A DNA stretch of 21,265 bases from an uncultured Oscillospiraceae bacterium (GCA_900542375.1 UQNI01000033.1:1-21265); one strand, 5' to 3'; positions 7,943 to 14,936 are shown, counted from the stretch's first letter. Numbers and translations are program-made. The notes: generated from the sequence alone by a model not told the origin.

Positions 7943-8620
7943 ATGAAAGCTGTATATCAAGGCAAAACAAAAGATGTATTTGCGCTGGACAACGGAAATT
8001 ATTTATTGAAATTTAAAGATGATGTCACCGGCACTGACGGTGTGTTTGACCCTGGCGCCAACACAGTTGGACTTACCATTGACGGAATTGGCAAAGAAAA
8101 TCTAAAAGTATCTGTTTTCTTCTTTGAAATTTTGAAAAAAGCAGGCATTCAAACACATTATGTTTCTGCAGATGTAGAAAACTCCACCATGGAAGTACTG
8201 CCGGCAAAATGCTTTGGTAAAGGTGTAGAAGTGATTTGCCGTAATCGTGCAGTAGGCAGCTTCTTTAAAAGATATGGTGATTATGTAACAGAAGGCCAAC
8301 CTCTAAACGCTTATGTAGAAGTGACTTTAAAAGACGATGACCGTGGAGACCCGCTGATTACTTGTGAAGGTTTGGATGCATTGGGCATTATGACACCTGA
8401 GCAATTTGAGGATACAAAAAAATTAACACAAACCATCAACGGCATTATCACCGACACTTTAAAAGAAAAAGGCATTGACCTTTATGACATCAAATTTGAA
8501 TTTGGCTACCATAACGGAGAAGTTATCTTAATTGACGAAATTGCTTCCGGAAATATGCGTTGCTATAAAGACGGTAAAAAACTGGATCCTATGGATTTAA
8601 CTGCAATGATTCTTGCATAA
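7943..8620 (+). CDS. purC: Phosphoribosylaminoimidazole-succinocarboxamide synthase (SAICAR synthase)
   Basis: A 225-residue ATP-dependent ligase joining aspartate to CAIR in de novo purine synthesis. Family features in order are YQGKTKDVF (5-13), the RNRAVGSFFKRYG segment (100-112), DDRGDPLI (132-139), a helix with THE-like LTQTINGII, and YDIKFEFG (181-188) followed by LIDEIASGNMR (196-206). The usual DEISPDTCR motif is replaced by DEIASGNMR, a divergent form. The protein is slightly shorter than the ~235-residue typical enzyme. GGAGG lies 9 bases before the ATG. No other purine gene is nearby, so it is outside the usual pur cluster in this window. No purine riboswitch is evident in the 137-bp upstream gap. 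A strong terminator follows. Confidence 0.9.
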   Translation: MKAVYQGKTKDVFALDNGNYLLKFKDDVTGTDGVFDPGANTVGLTIDGIGKENLKVSVFFFEILKKAGIQTHYVSADVENSTMEVLPAKCFGKGVEVICRNRAVGSFFKRYGDYVTEGQPLNAYVEVTLKDDDRGDPLITCEGLDALGIMTPEQFEDTKKLTQTINGIITDTLKEKGIDLYDIKFEFGYHNGEVILIDEIASGNMRCYKDGKKLDPMDLTAMILA

Positions 8621-8630
8621 GAGAATATAA

Positions 8631-8664
8631 AAAAAGCGCCTGCAAAATATGCAGGCGCTTTTTT
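8631..8664. terminator. Terminator after purC
   Basis: A perfect 9-bp stem GCGCCTGCA (8636-8644) / TGCAGGCGC (8650-8658) with a 5-base loop is flanked by five As and six Ts. It ends purC on the plus strand and isolates the following MerR promoter. Confidence 0.92.
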
Positions 8665-8685
8665 GTCATTTTTTTCGATGATGTA

Positions 8686-8716
8686 TTGACATTGCCGTTA
8701 CGTCAACCATTAAAAT
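8686..8716 (+). promoter_or_regulatory. MerR-type promoter with 19-bp spacer
   Basis: A consensus -35 TTGACA (8686-8691) is separated from the -10 TAAAAT (8711-8716) by 19 bp, longer than the usual 17. MerR-family regulators characteristically activate promoters with 19-20-bp spacers by twisting the DNA. The spacer contains an inverted repeat, TTGAC (8686-8690) and GTCAA (8702-8706), separated by 11 bases. This suggests autoregulation by the MerR gene that starts at 8737. The predicted start of transcription lies almost on the ribosome binding site, giving a very short leader. Confidence 0.7.
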
Positions 8717-8736
8717 GCAATCAGGAGGTGAATGAT

Positions 8737-9501
8737 ATGGAATATACCATCAAACAGCTGGCAAATCTATCAGGAGTCAGTACCCGTACCTTACGCTATT
8801 ATGATGAAATCGATTTATTAAAACCAAAACGTATTGGAGAAAACGGATATCGTATATATGAAACGGAACAAATAGACACGCTGGAGCAAATTTTATGTTA
8901 TCGTTCACTTGGCGTATCTCTTGAAGAAATTTCTCGCTTACTTAGCGCGACAAATACGGAAAAAGAACAAGTACTTCAAAGACATTTAATTGCATTGTCA
9001 GAAAGAAAATCACAAATAGAACTTTTCATTGAAAATGTGAGCAAAACAATTTTACTCTTGAAAGGAGACATTATTATGACAGATGAAGAAAAATTTAAAG
9101 TGATGAAACAAACTATACTATCTGAAACAGAGCAAAAATACGGTAACGAATTGCGTCAAAATTATGGCGATGCTATCATGGCTGATGCAAATAAAAGATT
9201 ATCCGATATGAGCCGAGAAACTTGGATTCTTCAAGAAACTTTGGAAAACGAAATCCGTTTGTTATTGAAGAATGCCGTAAAAACAAAAAATCCCAATTGC
9301 GAACAAGCCCAAAAAGCATGTGATTTGCATCGCCAATGGTTATGCCTGTTTTGGCCTGAAGGAATATACTCTAAAGCAGTTCATAAAGCATTGGGCGACA
9401 ATTATGTATCTGACAGTCGTTTTAAGGCCTATTACGACCAACTAGGAGAAAACTGTGCAAATTTTTTCAGAGACGCCATCGATATTTACTGTTCTAAATA
9501 G
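8737..9501 (+). CDS. MerR-family regulator with TipAS effector-binding domain
   Basis: A 254-residue transcription regulator. Residues 1-70 form the MerR winged helix-turn-helix (YTIKQLANLSGVSTRTLRYYDEIDLL, arm GENGYRIY at 34-41). Residues ~75-110 are a helical dimerisation segment. Residues ~114-254 are a TipAS-type antibiotic-recognition domain (NYGDAIMAD, DLHRQWLCLFWPEGIY, YVSDSRFKAYYDQLGENCANFFRDAI). Relatives such as TipA and Mta bind drugs and activate multidrug defence genes. The start is the ATG at 8737 with AGGAGGTGA just upstream, within the frame beginning at 8686. A second start with AAAGGAG before Met114 could give the effector domain alone. No efflux gene is adjacent on this strand. 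The target, apart from its own promoter, is unknown. Confidence 0.93.
   Translation: MEYTIKQLANLSGVSTRTLRYYDEIDLLKPKRIGENGYRIYETEQIDTLEQILCYRSLGVSLEEISRLLSATNTEKEQVLQRHLIALSERKSQIELFIENVSKTILLLKGDIIMTDEEKFKVMKQTILSETEQKYGNELRQNYGDAIMADANKRLSDMSRETWILQETLENEIRLLLKNAVKTKNPNCEQAQKACDLHRQWLCLFWPEGIYSKAVHKALGDNYVSDSRFKAYYDQLGENCANFFRDAIDIYCSK
9061..9078 (+). promoter_or_regulatory. Internal ribosome binding site and start (TipAS-only product)
   Basis: Inside the MerR gene AAAGGAG (9061-9067) sits 8 bases before an in-frame ATG (9076-9078, codon 114). This falls exactly at the junction between the DNA-binding and TipAS domains. Translation from here would give a free 141-residue TipAS domain, as Streptomyces tipA produces TipAL and TipAS. 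Confidence 0.6.
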
Positions 9502-9562
9502 CCATCTTCATTCCATATCAAATAAGTCCCCCCACATCACCTCCACCTAATAAACCCAAAAT

Positions 9563-9595
9563 AAAAAGAGACAGAATTATATTCTGTCTCTTTTT
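9563..9595. terminator. Bidirectional terminator between convergent genes
   Basis: A perfect 15-bp stem (9563-9577 / 9581-9595, core AGAGACAGAAT / ATTCTGTCTCT) with a 3-base loop is bounded by A5 and T5. It lies between the convergent MerR-TipAS and DUF454 genes and can terminate both. Confidence 0.92.
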
Positions 9596-9598
9596 ATT

Positions 9599-10024
9599 TT
9601 ATTCAATTTCAGGCAGTTCTTCTTTGATGGACTCTTGTTCTTCCTCTTCTTTCTTCATGGTTTTAATGCCAAAGATAAAGAACAGAATGTGGAACAGCCA
9701 AACACATCCCAGTACAATTTGACCAATCGGCACTCTCATCATCATAACGCAGCCGATTGCCATTAATACGGTTACAACAGACATGATTCTAATTTTGACC
9801 TTCCAAGTCATACCTTTGCCTTTTACAAAAGATTCCAAGTTCTTTTTGTATAGTTTGGTATTAATAAACCAATTGTGCAACTTTTCAGAACTTTTGGCAA
9901 AGCAAACGGCTGCCAGCAATAAAAAGGGAAATGCAGGCATTAAAGGAAGCACTGCGCCTACAGCGCCCAAAGCCAAACCAATACACCCCAATACAATAAA
10001 TAGGATTTTCTTTACTTTTTTCAT
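9599..10024 (-). CDS. DUF454 (YbaN-family) inner membrane protein
   Basis: A 141-residue membrane protein of the DUF454/YbaN family. It shows the family signature GAVLPLMPAFPFLLLAAVCF (23-42) followed by AKSSEKLHNWFINTKLY. Hydrophobic segments lie at about 6-42 (a hairpin of two helices), 79-95 and 98-116, and an acidic tail (KKEEEEQESIKEE) ends the protein. No biochemical function is known for the family. The start is the ATG at 10024, with GGAGGGG 6 bases upstream, and it overlaps the stop of the YgbA-like gene by 4 bp (ATGA). It is the last gene of the CydDC-like exporter operon, which suggests a role linked to that exporter. Confidence 0.88.
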   Translation of the reverse strand: MKKVKKILFIVLGCIGLALGAVGAVLPLMPAFPFLLLAAVCFAKSSEKLHNWFINTKLYKKNLESFVKGKGMTWKVKIRIMSVVTVLMAIGCVMMMRVPIGQIVLGCVWLFHILFFIFGIKTMKKEEEEQESIKEELPEIE

Positions 10025-10365
10025 GTCTGCCCCTCCAATTTCTTTTTCTCTGATTTTGATTCTACTACATGTCTGATAGCCCATACCGGATGATGCAATA
10101 ACATTCTGGGGCCTGAAAAACGCATAACCGCACGAATTTTTTCACGCATCACCGGCTTATAACAATGCACTTTGCAGTTGGAACAAAATGTTTTTGTCTC
10201 CATAAACGGACACTTATCACTGCGCAATTTTGCGTATTCGTTCAGCTCATCACACTCAGGACATAATGCTCCGCCTTTTGTGTGATGCTGCTTTTTACAA
10301 TACAGTTTTATCATTTCGGTTACCATACGCTTTTCCCGTTCTCGTTTGGTTTGTACCGTTTTCAT
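10021..10365 (-). CDS. YgbA-family cysteine-rich protein ('nitrous oxide-stimulated promoter' family)
   Basis: A 114-residue basic, soluble protein matching the YgbA_NO family. Seven cysteines are visible: Cys23, the pair Cys35-x2-Cys38, Cys52, the pair Cys61-x2-Cys64, and Cys68. This arrangement could bind zinc or an iron-sulfur cluster. The core reads CPECDELNEYA...KCPF...FCSNCKVHCYKP. In E. coli ygbA is under the nitric oxide sensor NsrR, and the family has been tied to nitrosative stress. Its reaction is unclear. The ATG overlaps the stop of the CydC-like gene by one base (TGATG), with AAGGA upstream, and its own stop overlaps the DUF454 start. Strict coupling to an exporter operon is the main clue to its job here. 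Confidence 0.85.
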   Translation of the reverse strand: MKTVQTKREREKRMVTEMIKLYCKKQHHTKGGALCPECDELNEYAKLRSDKCPFMETKTFCSNCKVHCYKPVMREKIRAVMRFSGPRMLLHHPVWAIRHVVESKSEKKKLEGQT

Positions 10366-12023
10366 CAGCTCATCCTTCCGCGCTCTACATTATATACATC
10401 ATCTGCTATTTTCATGGTGGAAGCTCTGTGGGAAATTAAAACTACAGTTTTATCATCGCTTGCCTGGTGTAAGGATTTTAAGATAACAGCCTCATTTAAG
10501 CTGTCAAGATTGCTGGTCGGCTCATCCAGCAAAATAAACGGCGCATTGTGTAAAAATGCTCTGGCAAGCCCCAGTCGTTGTTTTTCACCGCCGGACAAAG
10601 TATCTCCCAATTCTCCGACCTGAGTTTCATAACCGTTTGGAAGACTCATAATAAATTCGTGAATAGATGCCTTTTTACATGCTTGCTCCAATTCTTCCTG
10701 AGTTGCGTCTTGTTTTGCAATCCGTAAATTTTGTGCAATACTTGCATGGAACAAGTGGGTTTCCTGTGTTACTAAACTTTCCATGTCTCTTAAATTATCG
10801 GTGTTGATTGCTTCTATATTGGTATTGGAGATTTCTACTTTTCCCTGCTGTACTTTCCAAAAACGCATCATTAATTTCAGCAAGGTTGATTTTCCGCTGC
10901 CGCTTTTACCGACAATGCCAACAATTTTATTTTTGGGTACAGCCATGCTAATATCTGACAGAACTACTTCTTTGTCATATGCAAATGTTACATTTTCTAC
11001 CTGCACTCCTGTAAATGATACTTCCGGTTTTCCCGTAATATCTTCTGTCAAAGGTGTTTCTTCCAAAATATCCAATACGCGGTTGCCTGCTGCAAATGTA
11101 TTTTGCAACGTGCTTCCCAAATTTGCCAAAGCAACGACCGGGCCAAATGAACTCATCATAGCAATGACGGAAATCAATAACCCTTCAAAACTAATCATGT
11201 TGTTTACGTATAACAAAGATGCCGCCGTTAACATCAACAAACTGAAAATTAAAATAATGGTATTGGTAATTGCCATATTTCGTCCCATATATTTTTTTTG
11301 CTTTTCCTCTTCTTTGGTTAGGCTATCCGTGCGGCTATCCAACTCTTCCAAACGCTTTTTACCTGTTTGATATTGGATGCTCTCACCCAGGCCACGCAGA
11401 CTATCCAACACAAAGCTGCTTAAAGAGCCGGATTGCTCACGAAACTGATTGCCTGTATCTCCACTCATTTTGGATACAATCATTGGTACCGCTACACCAA
11501 CAACCAAATATGCTGCCAATGCTACCAGTCCCAGCACCCAATGAATGCTCATGATAAAGCCAATCATAATAACGGACACGGAAAATGCAATTAAAATAGG
11601 AGAAATGGTATGCGCATAAAAGACTTCCAATAATTCGATGTCAGAAGTAATTACTGAAATCAGATTGCCCTTTCCTTTTCCTTCTAATTTAGCAGGGCAA
11701 AGTTTACGCAGCGCTTTAAACACATGGTCGCGAATCAAAGCCAATAATTTAAACGCAATATAGTGATTGCAGGCCTGTTCTCCGTAACGGAGGAAACCGC
11801 GCGCAACAGCAATGGAAATTGCTATGGCAAATGCAGCAGCCATTGGAACAGGAGATTCCATATGCAGGGCATCCAACAAAGCCCAGCCGCCGAAAATGGT
11901 AATGAAAATAGCACATAAAAAACCGACCACGCCAAGCAATACTGCTAAAATCATATAACCGGTCAACGGCTTTACAAGACCTATCAGACGCATCATTACC
12001 GTAAGATTGCTTCTCTTTTTCAT
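10365..12023 (-). CDS. CydC-like ABC exporter half-transporter
   Basis: A 552-residue fused permease-ATPase. Residues ~1-320 hold a six-helix type IV exporter membrane domain and ~335-552 the ATPase. Motifs are intact: Walker A VGKSGSGKST (371-380), Q-loop Gln420 (VTQETHLF), signature LSGGE (476-480), Walker B FILLDEP (496-502) and switch His532. It overlaps the preceding half-transporter by 4 bp (ATGA) and the YgbA-like gene by 1 bp, and is presumed to form a heterodimer with the former. E. coli CydDC was reported to export cysteine/glutathione and to be needed for cytochrome bd, with haem also implicated. No cytochrome bd gene is in this window, so the CydC name is by similarity only and the substrate is unknown. 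Confidence 0.88.
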   Translation of the reverse strand: MKKRSNLTVMMRLIGLVKPLTGYMILAVLLGVVGFLCAIFITIFGGWALLDALHMESPVPMAAAFAIAISIAVARGFLRYGEQACNHYIAFKLLALIRDHVFKALRKLCPAKLEGKGKGNLISVITSDIELLEVFYAHTISPILIAFSVSVIMIGFIMSIHWVLGLVALAAYLVVGVAVPMIVSKMSGDTGNQFREQSGSLSSFVLDSLRGLGESIQYQTGKKRLEELDSRTDSLTKEEEKQKKYMGRNMAITNTIILIFSLLMLTAASLLYVNNMISFEGLLISVIAMMSSFGPVVALANLGSTLQNTFAAGNRVLDILEETPLTEDITGKPEVSFTGVQVENVTFAYDKEVVLSDISMAVPKNKIVGIVGKSGSGKSTLLKLMMRFWKVQQGKVEISNTNIEAINTDNLRDMESLVTQETHLFHASIAQNLRIAKQDATQEELEQACKKASIHEFIMSLPNGYETQVGELGDTLSGGEKQRLGLARAFLHNAPFILLDEPTSNLDSLNEAVILKSLHQASDDKTVVLISHRASTMKIADDVYNVERGRMS

Positions 12024-13759
12024 ACGGCTGCCTCCTTTCCGTATTGCTCCAGCTGTTTCTGGCTATGATAAAGCTCATAGTAAGTTCCTTGCTGTTCCAT
12101 CAGGCGCTCATGCGTACCCTGTTCTGTAATACTGCCATGTTTCATCACATAAATATGGTCTGCTTGTACTACATTTGCAAGTCTGTGAGAAATGAGAATG
12201 ACTGTTTTAGTCTTTGCCAAATGATAGATTTGCTCCATAATATCGTCTTCGCTCTCTACATCAATATTAGAGGTAGCCTCATCAAAAATATAAATAGGAC
12301 TGTTATGAAGCAGTGCACGGCTCAGCGCCAAACGTTGGCATTGACCGCCTGACAAGTTAGACGCCTTTTCCAATAAGAGCGTATCCAAACCTTGCTCGCT
12401 GCGCAAAAATGCAGCAAGTTTTGTTTGTTCCAGCACATGCCACATTTGTTCGTCTGTGGCATTGGGGTCCCCCATTAACAAATTATCACGTACAGTTCCT
12501 TTAAATAAATAACTGTTATGACTAATATAAGTAATGGTCTGCATTAAATTACTTTCTTCAATCTCACTTAGTTCTACACCACCAATGGTAATATGACCCT
12601 GATACGGTGCATTGCGGCCCATAAGAATGCCGCCTAACGTAGATTTACCACAGCCGCTTTCACCTACAATGGCTGTAAAACTGCCTTGAGGAAACTGTAC
12701 ATTGATATCTTTTAAAATTTCTCGTTCTTCATTGTAACGGAATCCTACATGACTGCATGCAATATCACAGTTATGATTTGGAACTGTTTTTGTTTTTTCC
12801 TGAGGCTCTTCTAAATCTAACAAATGGAAAATCTTATCGCTGGCCGCCATACCGTTCATTGCGATATGGAAAAAACTACCCAACTGACGCATTGGAATGA
12901 AAAAGTCGGCTGAAAGCAAAATAATGATAATACAGCCGGCAAAATCGATATTACCTGCCGCCAACTGACTAACCGCCATTACGATACCGGCCGCAGCGCC
13001 GCCAAATGCTACAATATCCATGATGGAAATGGAGTTTAACTGCATGGTAAGCACTTTCATGGTTATTTTTCTGAAGTGCTCTGCCTCCACATTCATTTCT
13101 TCATTTTTTTTCGCATCTGCCTGATAAATTTTTAAAGTGGTCAATCCTTGCAGATTTTCCAAAAAGGTATCTCCCAAAGCAGTATATTGTCCCCAATATT
13201 TAGATAACAGTTTTTTTGCAAATGTTTGTACCAGAGCAATGGAAATTGGAATGAGCGGAACACACCCTAACAAAATCAATGCTGACTGCCAGTTGATAAA
13301 GCATAGCACTACGAATAAGGTAATAGGAGCAATCATGCTGTAAAAGAATTGCGGAAGATAAGAGGCAAAATAAATATCCAGCTGGTCCACACCTTCTACT
13401 GACATTTGCACCACTTCAGAGGTAGACACTTTACTGTTATAAGAACTCCCCAGTCTCAGTAACTTACTGTAGATTTTATTTCTCAAAGTTTTTTTTACAG
13501 ATTTTGAGGACAAGTGACTCATACGAGCAGCACCAATGGTACATAAAAATCGTACGATGATTGCCCCCACCGCAATAGACGCTAATACAATAATAGAAGT
13601 AACATCTTCTGTTTTCGTCAATAACTTTTGTAAAAAGAAACCGATTGCACCAATCATGACAATATTGGCCGCCAAAGACAGCCATTGTAACGCCACATTT
13701 AACGCAATATATTTTTTTGACTCAGGTACTGCCTGAATCAAACGTTTGTTAATCATCAT
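12020..13759 (-). CDS. CydD-like ABC exporter half-transporter
   Basis: A 579-residue fused permease-ATPase, first gene of a four-gene operon. The membrane domain spans ~15-310 and the ATPase ~330-560. Motifs are Walker A VGESGCGKST (365-374), signature LSGGQ (469-473), Walker B IYIFDEA (489-495) and switch His525. The Q-loop glutamine is replaced by His414 (YISHNSYLF), whereas the partner keeps Gln420, so the two ATP sites may not be equivalent. The start is the ATG at 13759, with AGGTG about 10 bases upstream. The ATG at 13756 is an alternative. It probably forms a heterodimer with the downstream CydC-like protein. The substrate (thiol, haem, peptide or drug) cannot be told from sequence. 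Confidence 0.88.
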   Translation of the reverse strand: MMINKRLIQAVPESKKYIALNVALQWLSLAANIVMIGAIGFFLQKLLTKTEDVTSIIVLASIAVGAIIVRFLCTIGAARMSHLSSKSVKKTLRNKIYSKLLRLGSSYNSKVSTSEVVQMSVEGVDQLDIYFASYLPQFFYSMIAPITLFVVLCFINWQSALILLGCVPLIPISIALVQTFAKKLLSKYWGQYTALGDTFLENLQGLTTLKIYQADAKKNEEMNVEAEHFRKITMKVLTMQLNSISIMDIVAFGGAAAGIVMAVSQLAAGNIDFAGCIIIILLSADFFIPMRQLGSFFHIAMNGMAASDKIFHLLDLEEPQEKTKTVPNHNCDIACSHVGFRYNEEREILKDINVQFPQGSFTAIVGESGCGKSTLGGILMGRNAPYQGHITIGGVELSEIEESNLMQTITYISHNSYLFKGTVRDNLLMGDPNATDEQMWHVLEQTKLAAFLRSEQGLDTLLLEKASNLSGGQCQRLALSRALLHNSPIYIFDEATSNIDVESEDDIMEQIYHLAKTKTVILISHRLANVVQADHIYVMKHGSITEQGTHERLMEQQGTYYELYHSQKQLEQYGKEAAV

Positions 13760-13782
13760 TGTAACAAATCACCTAATTTCCG

Positions 13783-13799
13783 GAGATGCAAATCATCTC
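13783..13799 (-). promoter_or_regulatory. Small hairpin upstream of the exporter operon ribosome binding site
   Basis: GAGATG (13783-13788) and CATCTC (13794-13799) can pair with a 5-base loop, about 10 bases before the AGGTGA ribosome binding site of the CydD-like gene. It might affect translation or mRNA stability. It has no poly-U run, so it is not a terminator. Confidence 0.3.
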
Positions 13800-13831
13800 A
13801 TCATTTTTATTCATTCTTCTGTATGTTGAAA

Positions 13832-13855
13832 CTAACTAAAGTTAGCTATTACTAA
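13832..13855. promoter_or_regulatory. Overlapping palindromes, candidate operator of the exporter operon
   Basis: CTAACT-AA-AGTTAG (13832-13845) is a perfect palindrome. It overlaps a second one, TTAG-CTATTA-CTAA (13842-13855), of the form TTAG-N6-CTAA. The second matches the outer bases of the DtxR/IdeR iron-regulator consensus (TTAGGTTAGCCTAA). The site lies 73-96 bp before the CydD-like ATG and just after the leader terminator. Which regulator binds is inference, but the layered symmetry stands out against the local sequence. Confidence 0.4.
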
Positions 13856-13872
13856 TTGATACGTAAAAAATA

Positions 13873-13952
13873 AAGCGGATATCATATCCCGCTTAGCAAT
13901 TTTTCTGCAAACATTACGTTTTCCCATGAAACAAAAAACAGGAAAAGCAAGT
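13873..13952 (-). promoter_or_regulatory. Transcribed leader with intrinsic terminator upstream of the exporter operon
   Basis: From a predicted start near 13952 the minus strand holds a first hairpin (13919-13925 with 13941-13946). A second, terminator-like hairpin follows: AAGCGGGATAT / ATATCCGCTT (13873-13894), with one bulged base and a U-rich run UUUAUUUUUU. The hairpin ends 113 bp before the CydD-like ATG. This could be an attenuator or riboswitch-type leader, or a small RNA of about 80-90 nt. It matches no riboswitch class I can recognise. Confidence 0.45.
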
Positions 13953-13958
13953 ATAGAA

Positions 13959-13988
13959 ATCATATCATATTATTTTGTAAATTGTCAA
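13959..13988 (-). promoter_or_regulatory. Promoter upstream of the exporter operon leader
   Basis: On the minus strand, consensus -35 TTGACA (13983-13988) and -10 TATGAT (13959-13964) are separated by 18 bp. It lies 200 bp before the CydD-like ATG, with a terminator-like hairpin in between. It therefore drives either a regulated leader or a separate small RNA. Confidence 0.65.
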
Positions 13989-14045
13989 GAAATGCAGACA
14001 CAATTCTATCTTTTGATTTTCTTTATCCATCCACCAGTAAAAATA

Positions 14046-14073
14046 AAGGCAGCCTCTACAACGAGGCTGTCTT
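14046..14073 (-). terminator. Terminator after the lipoprotein gene
   Basis: An 11-bp stem with one G-U pair (14046-14056 / 14063-14073, core CAGCCTC / GAGGCTG) and a 6-base loop is followed on the minus strand by TTTATTTTT. It begins directly after the TAA stop at 14075. Confidence 0.88.
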
Positions 14074-14074
14074 A

Positions 14075-14872
14075 TTACTCTGTTTTTGCAACATCTTTTC
14101 TGTCAAATTCCAATCGAATGGAACCGCCTATGTTATCAGAGGCAGGAATTAACAGGCCAATTTTATCCTGTGTAACGTAACCAAACAAAGATGGCGGAAA
14201 TGATTCTGAAAGAGGATAGTCAGCTGTTGCCAGTTTATCCGCGGAAACAGTTCCGTTTCGTAATAGATTTTGTACTGCAACACGCGCCGTGGTATCAGAT
14301 TCACTGTTATCTGCTACAATCTGATACAAACCATATTTTAATTGATAAAAAACATTGTATACTGAAGCATAATCATTAAAATGTTTTTGTTCTCCTGTTT
14401 TTAAATCAATGACCAAACTATGCAAATACGTTGTAGGATAACCTGTATTCTCTTCCGGATTGGTCAGCGTCCAACGGTAAACCAGCGACAGAGTTTCACC
14501 ATCTAAAAAGGTAACTTCAACAGTTCCTTCCAAATTGGCCGTATCACTGTATTGTTGCGGTCCCAATTGATTGCTTGTTTGAATCAATTGATTTACTTTC
14601 TCTTCTACAGAGGCATCATCCATTTGTGACACAGTAGGATAAACCAACTTTGTACGCTCTGTTTCATTCGTTGTATCTGTTAAGGTAATATTATCATTCA
14701 TAGGCTGTTCAGATACTTCACTGGAAGTTGCTGAAGAAGCTTGAGACTCTGCCTGTGATGTAGGTTCACTTACATTGGAAGATGCTGTGTTCACATTCTG
14801 TGTACCGCAGCCATACATGACAGTACCTGCTGCCAAAACAGCACACAAAAGTAGTAGCGCTTTACGTTTCAA
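14075..14872 (-). CDS. Secreted lipoprotein of unknown function (RsiV/DUF3298-like C-terminal part)
   Basis: A 265-residue lipoprotein predicted from a TTG start at 14872, preceded by AAAGGGG about 8 bases upstream. Longer in-frame starts (GTG at 14923) lack a ribosome binding site and overlap the promoter. The N-terminus KRKALLLLCAVLAAGTVMYGC is a lipoprotein signal peptide with the cysteine at about residue 22. A Ser/Thr/Glu-rich linker follows to about residue 70. The rest is a globular domain with TYLHSLVIDLKTGEQKHFNDY and a late FGYVTQDKIGLLIP segment. This loosely resembles DUF3298/RsiV extracellular domains, which have a similar 'DlktG' pattern, but I am not certain. It is monocistronic, with its own promoter and terminator. 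It faces the outside of the membrane and may bind a ligand. Confidence 0.78.
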   Translation of the reverse strand: MKRKALLLLCAVLAAGTVMYGCGTQNVNTASSNVSEPTSQAESQASSATSSEVSEQPMNDNITLTDTTNETERTKLVYPTVSQMDDASVEEKVNQLIQTSNQLGPQQYSDTANLEGTVEVTFLDGETLSLVYRWTLTNPEENTGYPTTYLHSLVIDLKTGEQKHFNDYASVYNVFYQLKYGLYQIVADNSESDTTARVAVQNLLRNGTVSADKLATADYPLSESFPPSLFGYVTQDKIGLLIPASDNIGGSIRLEFDRKDVAKTE

Positions 14873-14907
14873 CAATAAATCCCCTTTCAGTGGACAAATA
14901 TATATTA

Positions 14908-14936
14908 ATGATACAACAATCACAATATAAAATCAA
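14908..14936 (-). promoter_or_regulatory. Promoter of the lipoprotein gene
   Basis: On the minus strand, -35 TTGATT (14931-14936) and -10 TATCAT (14908-14913) are separated by 17 bp, 36 bp before the TTG start. Its position argues against the GTG at 14923, which would lie inside the promoter. Confidence 0.65.

Noticed and set aside
10365..13759. Exporter pair as a drug-resistance pump controlled by the nearby MerR-TipAS gene
   Set aside because: The genes are convergent with a strong bidirectional terminator between them, and the exporter has its own distant promoter without a long-spacer MerR-type element.
13830..13930. Minus-strand frame of about 31 codons across the exporter leader (begins MGKRNVCRKIA)
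   Set aside because: It has no ribosome binding site, overlaps the terminator hairpin and palindromes, and resembles no leader peptide with repeated regulatory codons.
13926..14180. Plus-strand 84-codon frame across the exporter leader and the 3' end of the lipoprotein gene
   Set aside because: It has no ribosome binding site, runs antisense through a terminator and a convincing gene, and has no recognisable protein features.
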